Positions 60,827 to 64,000 of a stretch of 64,000 nucleotides of DNA are shown one piece after another; position 1 is the stretch's first letter; every line of letters starts with the position of its first letter. A program made the translations under genes and the position numbers. The notes under the pieces are model-generated. The model worked only from the letters and a program-made list of their open reading frames with translations. It searched no databases and was not told the DNA's origin. The DNA is from Chitinophaga barathri. Its GTDB lineage: Bacteria; Bacteroidota; Bacteroidia; Chitinophagales; Chitinophagaceae. Location: the NCBI RefSeq assembly GCF_003807585.1, contig NZ_RMBX01000012.1:124001-188000 (forward strand), in the 5' to 3' direction.

Positions 60827-63190
60827 CTATTTGGTTAAAGTAATGTCCGTGGGCTGCTGATTCCTGAACACGGTGGCTTTCAACCTGCCGCGCCATGCGT
60901 TCGGCTGGTAAATGTTCAGGAAGTCTTTGATATTGTTCACCTTTTCTCCGTCCAGCGAAAGCAGTACGTCTCCCGTGCGGAAGCCCGTCTTCTCCGCTTC
61001 GCTGCCCGCGGGCACGGTCACGAAATAGGCGCCTTTTTCATCGGGCAGGCCGGTGGCGGACCGTTCGCCCAGCCCTTCAATATTTTTTACAGTAGCGCCT
61101 TTCCAGCTGATGCTGGCCAGTGCGCCTGTTTGCTGGGAAAACAGTGCGGCGGGCAAAGTCACAGGCGCGGCTTTTGCTTTCAATCTTTTAATACGCACGC
61201 CGAACTCATTCATCGGGAAGTTGCGGAAACCTGTTCTCAAGGCGGGGCTGCCGGGTTTTACGCGGTAGTCGCCCGCCGCGAAATCGACGAACCGTGGATC
61301 GCCGTATAATGAATGTTTGTCGGTGCCGTTTGTTTGTGCGGCTTTTAGCGCGGCCGCATCGGGGAAGAAATTGGAATCTACTCTTTCACCCCACTTTTTG
61401 ATCTGTATCGGTTTGTAGGCGGTGGTTACGATATTCCTGCGGAAGATGTCGCCGCTGTTGAGGAACCATACATGCGGGTGAAAGGAGTTGTTCAGCATGA
61501 TGTTGTTTTCCACGGTGCGGAAAAATCCTTCACGCAGCTTCAGGCCGCCGTTGAGGCATACGTTGTTGTAGATGCGGTAATTGGTGGAACCGTCATCCAG
61601 GTCTATGTCCCAGCCATGGTCGCAGCGGAACCGGTTGTTGCGGATCACAGTGGTGGCTTCCGCATCCAGCAATACTATATCGATATTTGCTGTGGTGGCG
61701 CTGTCCATCACGCGGCGGTCAGGATGCCAGAAGCGGTCGCGGCCCCAGGAGTTAAACGCCCCATGGTCGCCGGTTTCGAGCACAGTATTATACACGTCGT
61801 TGTGCTCAATGATGTGGCCGCCCCAGGTACCTTCGCTGATATTGATACCGGCCCTTGGCAGATCGTGAATCGTATTGTAAGCCACGCGGATATGCGACGC
61901 CATGGATATCTGCACGCCGGCGGATTGTTTTTCGGTTTCGCCGGTGTATTGAATAAGATTATCAGTGGCTTTACATTCCTTCGGGTAATCGTTGTTTTTC
62001 GGGCCTTTTACAAAATCCATCCGGGTATAGGGCACGAACTTGTTGTATTCAAATGCCGGTGAGCGCACGGCTTCTGGATTGCCGACAAAAGCGATGCCGC
62101 TGGCGCCTGCTTTGTAAATATGACAACTGTCGATGCTGACGTGCCGGTTGTAATTGTTAATGAATACCGCATTACCGCCCACTTCGTTAAAAAAACAATT
62201 GCTGATGTAACAGTATTCAGCGCCCTCCACCAGCAGCGCGCCTCCGCGGTAGATGGTCCAGTCGCTGCGCAGCAGTGGCTCTTCGGTGAGCATAAAGGTC
62301 CTGGCGTTGCCGGTGAACTGGAGGTTGTTCAATATCACCTGTTTCACGGGTTTTGTTTCCGCTCCTTTGATAACGATCAGTTCTGTTAATGAGGCATAAG
62401 CGATATCGGCGGCGGGCTGGCTGCCGGCAAGCGGTTTATAATAAAGGGTGTGTTGTGCCGCGTCAAAGAACCATTCCTGCGGTACATCCAGTTCTTCCTG
62501 TATATTCTCCACATAGCGGTGCTGCGCGTGCAGGCCCATCTGGCGGTTGTTTTGCCAGCCGCCTTCCAGTATGGCATTGCCGGTGGAATCCACACCGGTG
62601 ATGCGGTAATGATAACCGCCCCATTCCGCGCGGTGCAGCGCGTGTACAATTCCGCCTTCCGGATGTTTCCACGTTTTGATCCTGGCAGGGGAAAGCGCAT
62701 CGGCGGATGTGCCATGATAAAAACGCGCGCTGGAATCGTAGTTGGGATAACGCGCCAGTATCTGCGTCTGCCCGTTCATATACAGGCGGTCCATGTTTTT
62801 TACGGATACCGGTATGGAAGCAGAATAGATGCCGTCGTGTTGTGCTTCCCACTTCACTTTCAGCGGCCTTGCGCCGCTTATCACCGCATTTTCGCCGGGG
62901 TAACCCATGATGAACAGCACATGGTTCATATCGCTGTTATCTTCCGGGGTGAGCACCAGCGTACTGTCCAGGTAATAGGTGCCGCCGCGTAAGGTCACCT
63001 GTACATTGGCGCGGGGATGTTTGGCCCTTGCCTGCCGCCATAGTTGTTGCGCACGGTGAAGCGTGGCCAATGGCCGTTCTTTGGTGCCGGGATTATCGTC
63101 TTTCCCGTTGGGAGAGAGGTAGATCTTTTGCGTTTGCCCCAGTGAAGGAAGGGCCATTGCCATACAGCAGGTGAGTAGCCATTTAAACAT
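60827..63190 (-). CDS. Right-handed beta-helix protein with C-terminal PDZ domain
   Basis: The protein has 787 residues, with a signal peptide (MFKWLLTCCMAMALPSLGQ). IYLSPNGKDDNPGTKERPLATLHRA is the usual opening of secreted parallel beta-helix glycan lyases or glycosidases. Repeated rungs with Asn stacks follow (YNTIHDLPRAGINIS, IEHNDVYNTVLETGDHG, VIRNNRFRCDHGWDIDLDDG) up to about residue 600. Residues 690-787 form a PDZ-like domain (GAYFVTVPAGSEAEKTGFRTGDVLLSLDGEKV). A polysaccharide-degrading role is likely, but the family (GH or PL) cannot be fixed by eye. It is transcribed alone. Confidence 0.8.
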   Translation of the reverse strand: MFKWLLTCCMAMALPSLGQTQKIYLSPNGKDDNPGTKERPLATLHRAQQLWRQARAKHPRANVQVTLRGGTYYLDSTLVLTPEDNSDMNHVLFIMGYPGENAVISGARPLKVKWEAQHDGIYSASIPVSVKNMDRLYMNGQTQILARYPNYDSSARFYHGTSADALSPARIKTWKHPEGGIVHALHRAEWGGYHYRITGVDSTGNAILEGGWQNNRQMGLHAQHRYVENIQEELDVPQEWFFDAAQHTLYYKPLAGSQPAADIAYASLTELIVIKGAETKPVKQVILNNLQFTGNARTFMLTEEPLLRSDWTIYRGGALLVEGAEYCYISNCFFNEVGGNAVFINNYNRHVSIDSCHIYKAGASGIAFVGNPEAVRSPAFEYNKFVPYTRMDFVKGPKNNDYPKECKATDNLIQYTGETEKQSAGVQISMASHIRVAYNTIHDLPRAGINISEGTWGGHIIEHNDVYNTVLETGDHGAFNSWGRDRFWHPDRRVMDSATTANIDIVLLDAEATTVIRNNRFRCDHGWDIDLDDGSTNYRIYNNVCLNGGLKLREGFFRTVENNIMLNNSFHPHVWFLNSGDIFRRNIVTTAYKPIQIKKWGERVDSNFFPDAAALKAAQTNGTDKHSLYGDPRFVDFAAGDYRVKPGSPALRTGFRNFPMNEFGVRIKRLKAKAAPVTLPAALFSQQTGALASISWKGATVKNIEGLGERSATGLPDEKGAYFVTVPAGSEAEKTGFRTGDVLLSLDGEKVNNIKDFLNIYQPNAWRGRLKATVFRNQQPTDITLTK

Positions 63191-63268
63191 ATGCAGACGT
63201 TAGATGCACAAGTTAACCCCATATTTCCGGGAGGATTAATAGTAATTGATCAAATTCTTACAGAAAAA

Positions 63269-63299
63269 TTTGGAGAATAAAGGAATAACTGTACATTTA
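63269..63299 (+). promoter_or_regulatory. Promoter of the YtrB-like ABC gene
   Basis: TTTG at 63269-63272, 19 bases, then TACATTTA at 63292-63299. Transcription would start inside the palindrome that follows. Confidence 0.55.
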
Positions 63300-63301
63300 C
63301 G

Positions 63302-63323
63302 GTGTACTAGCGATCTAGTACAC
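63302..63323. promoter_or_regulatory. 22-bp palindrome, probable GntR/YtrA-type operator
   Basis: GTGTACTAG and CTAGTACAC are perfect 9-bp arms around CGAT. It sits on the inferred start of transcription, where a bound repressor would block initiation. The outer GTGTA...TACAC resembles YtrA-family operators. Confidence 0.6.
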
Positions 63324-63348
63324 TAGTTATAACCCTTAACTACGGCAT

Positions 63349-64000
63349 ATGATATCCCTTCAACACCTTCATTTCGCCTACAACAAAGCCGTTCCCATCC
63401 TCCAGGATGTGAACCTGGAGCTAAGCCCCGGCCGTATTTATGGCCTGCTCGGGAAAAACGGGGTGGGCAAAAGCAGCCTGATGTATAATATGTGCGGCCT
63501 CCTGTTCCCTTCCTCGGGAAGCTGTAGTGTCCTTGGCCACACGCCCTCCCGCCGCGACCCTGCTTTTTTGCAGCAGGTATGCCTCCTGCCGGAGGATTTC
63601 GAAATGCCTGCCATGAGCATCGATCAGTACATCCGGCTGTATGCTCCTTTTTACCCTGCCTTCAGCAGCGATGCGTTTGAAGGGCATCTGCAGACCTTTG
63701 GAATACCGCGGCAGCAGTCTCTGCCGGCGCTCAGCCATGGCCAGCAGAAAAAAGTGCTTATCAGTTTTACGCTGGCCACCAACGCCCGGCTGATACTCAT
63801 GGATGAGCCTACCAACGGGCTGGACGTGCCTTCCAAACGCCAGTTCCGAAAAGTGATAGCGGGCAGCCTGCGGGAGGACCAGAGCATCGTCATCAGCACG
63901 CACCAGGTAAAAGACCTTGACAGCCTTATAGATGAGGTGTTGATCCTGGAAGACCACCGTATCATTCTCCAGGAGGCCATTTCCAGCATTACGGAAAAGC
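63349..64000 (+). CDS. ABC transporter ATP-binding protein (YtrB/BcrA-like), 3' truncated
   Basis: The window ends after 217 codons. From the ATG at 63349 the chain reads ISLQHLHFAYNKAVPILQ, Walker A GLLGKNGVGKSSL, Q-loop CLLPEDFEMP, signature ALSHGQQKKVL, Walker B LILMDEPTNGLD and switch STHQVKDL, so all ATPase motifs are intact. The short form and Gln-Gln-Lys-Lys signature resemble YtrB/BcrA-type ATPases of antibiotic or lipid-stress exporters, usually controlled by a GntR (YtrA-type) repressor. The permease and any gntR gene must lie beyond the window edge. Confidence 0.85.
   Translation, partial: MISLQHLHFAYNKAVPILQDVNLELSPGRIYGLLGKNGVGKSSLMYNMCGLLFPSSGSCSVLGHTPSRRDPAFLQQVCLLPEDFEMPAMSIDQYIRLYAPFYPAFSSDAFEGHLQTFGIPRQQSLPALSHGQQKKVLISFTLATNARLILMDEPTNGLDVPSKRQFRKVIAGSLREDQSIVISTHQVKDLDSLIDEVLILEDHRIILQEAISSITEK

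Noticed and set aside
1..64000. tRNA, rRNA, CRISPR array, transposase or phage genes
   Set aside because: None was recognised by eye on either strand; a tRNA could be missed without a covariance search.

Overview
The window looks like a chromosomal segment of a Bacteroidota bacterium, most likely a Chitinophagaceae member close to Chitinophaga. The evidence is a SusC/SusD nutrient-uptake locus, a DUF3823 lipoprotein, many AraC and LytTR regulators, lipoproteins with short Bacteroidota-style signal peptides, Bacteroidota promoters (TTTG or TTG, about 20 bases, then TAnnTTTG) instead of sigma-70 -35/-10 boxes, and a dnaA next to an SSB-like DUF3127 gene. I saw no tRNA, rRNA, CRISPR array, insertion sequence or prophage. 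All names rest on reading motifs by eye, without database searches.

Layout. 1-6000: the 3' end of a DUF1080 hydrolase, a GNAT acetyltransferase, a decayed RidA fragment, an AraC regulator, a DUF4440 lipoprotein, a cupin, and a sulfatase/outer-membrane-barrel operon. 6000-15700: a GlxA-type regulator, a LytS/LytR two-component pair, an ABC ATPase with an ABC permease-M1 peptidase fusion, an esterase and an AraC/cupin regulator. 15700-23300: an alpha-L-fucosidase, a phytanoyl-CoA dioxygenase-like protein, an SDR protein lacking the usual catalytic Tyr/Lys, a TraB protein, a second LytS/LytR pair and a metallopeptidase-like protein with an export-leader-like N-terminus. 23300-34500: a polysaccharide utilisation locus (PUL) with a membrane-anchored kelch/SARP-like regulator, SusC, SusD, DUF3823 and two tandem GH99-like enzymes, consistent with alpha-mannan use. 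34500-44200: small accessory genes, an alpha/beta hydrolase, an AraC regulator, a bestrophin, an ECF sigma operon, and a Crp/Fnr regulator next to an AhpD-like gene and a dienelactone hydrolase.

44200-45450 holds a compact two-gene module, a winged-helix protein followed by an AbiEii-like nucleotidyltransferase, behind its own palindrome-containing promoter. This is the best candidate for an undescribed toxin-antitoxin or defence system here. 45500-50000: a membrane protein, an ArsR/SRPBCC/SRPBCC operon and a phosphodiesterase-alkaline phosphatase fusion. 50000-64000: dnaA and a possible origin region, the DUF3127 protein, a FAD-dependent oxidoreductase, an ABC exporter with a lipoprotein gene between its subunits, a nitronate monooxygenase-like enzyme, a sugar-nucleotide transferase, glyA, a beta-helix-PDZ protein and the start of a YtrB-like ABC ATPase behind a strong palindrome.

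Several promoters can be read base by base. At three genes (20188, 44236, 46265) the -7 element ends only 4-5 bases before the ATG, which suggests leaderless transcripts. An 18-base palindrome lies about 41.5 bases upstream of the inferred start of the AhpD-like gene, next to a Crp/Fnr gene. A 66-base GA-rich sequence occurs twice between genes in inverted orientation, about 32 kb apart.
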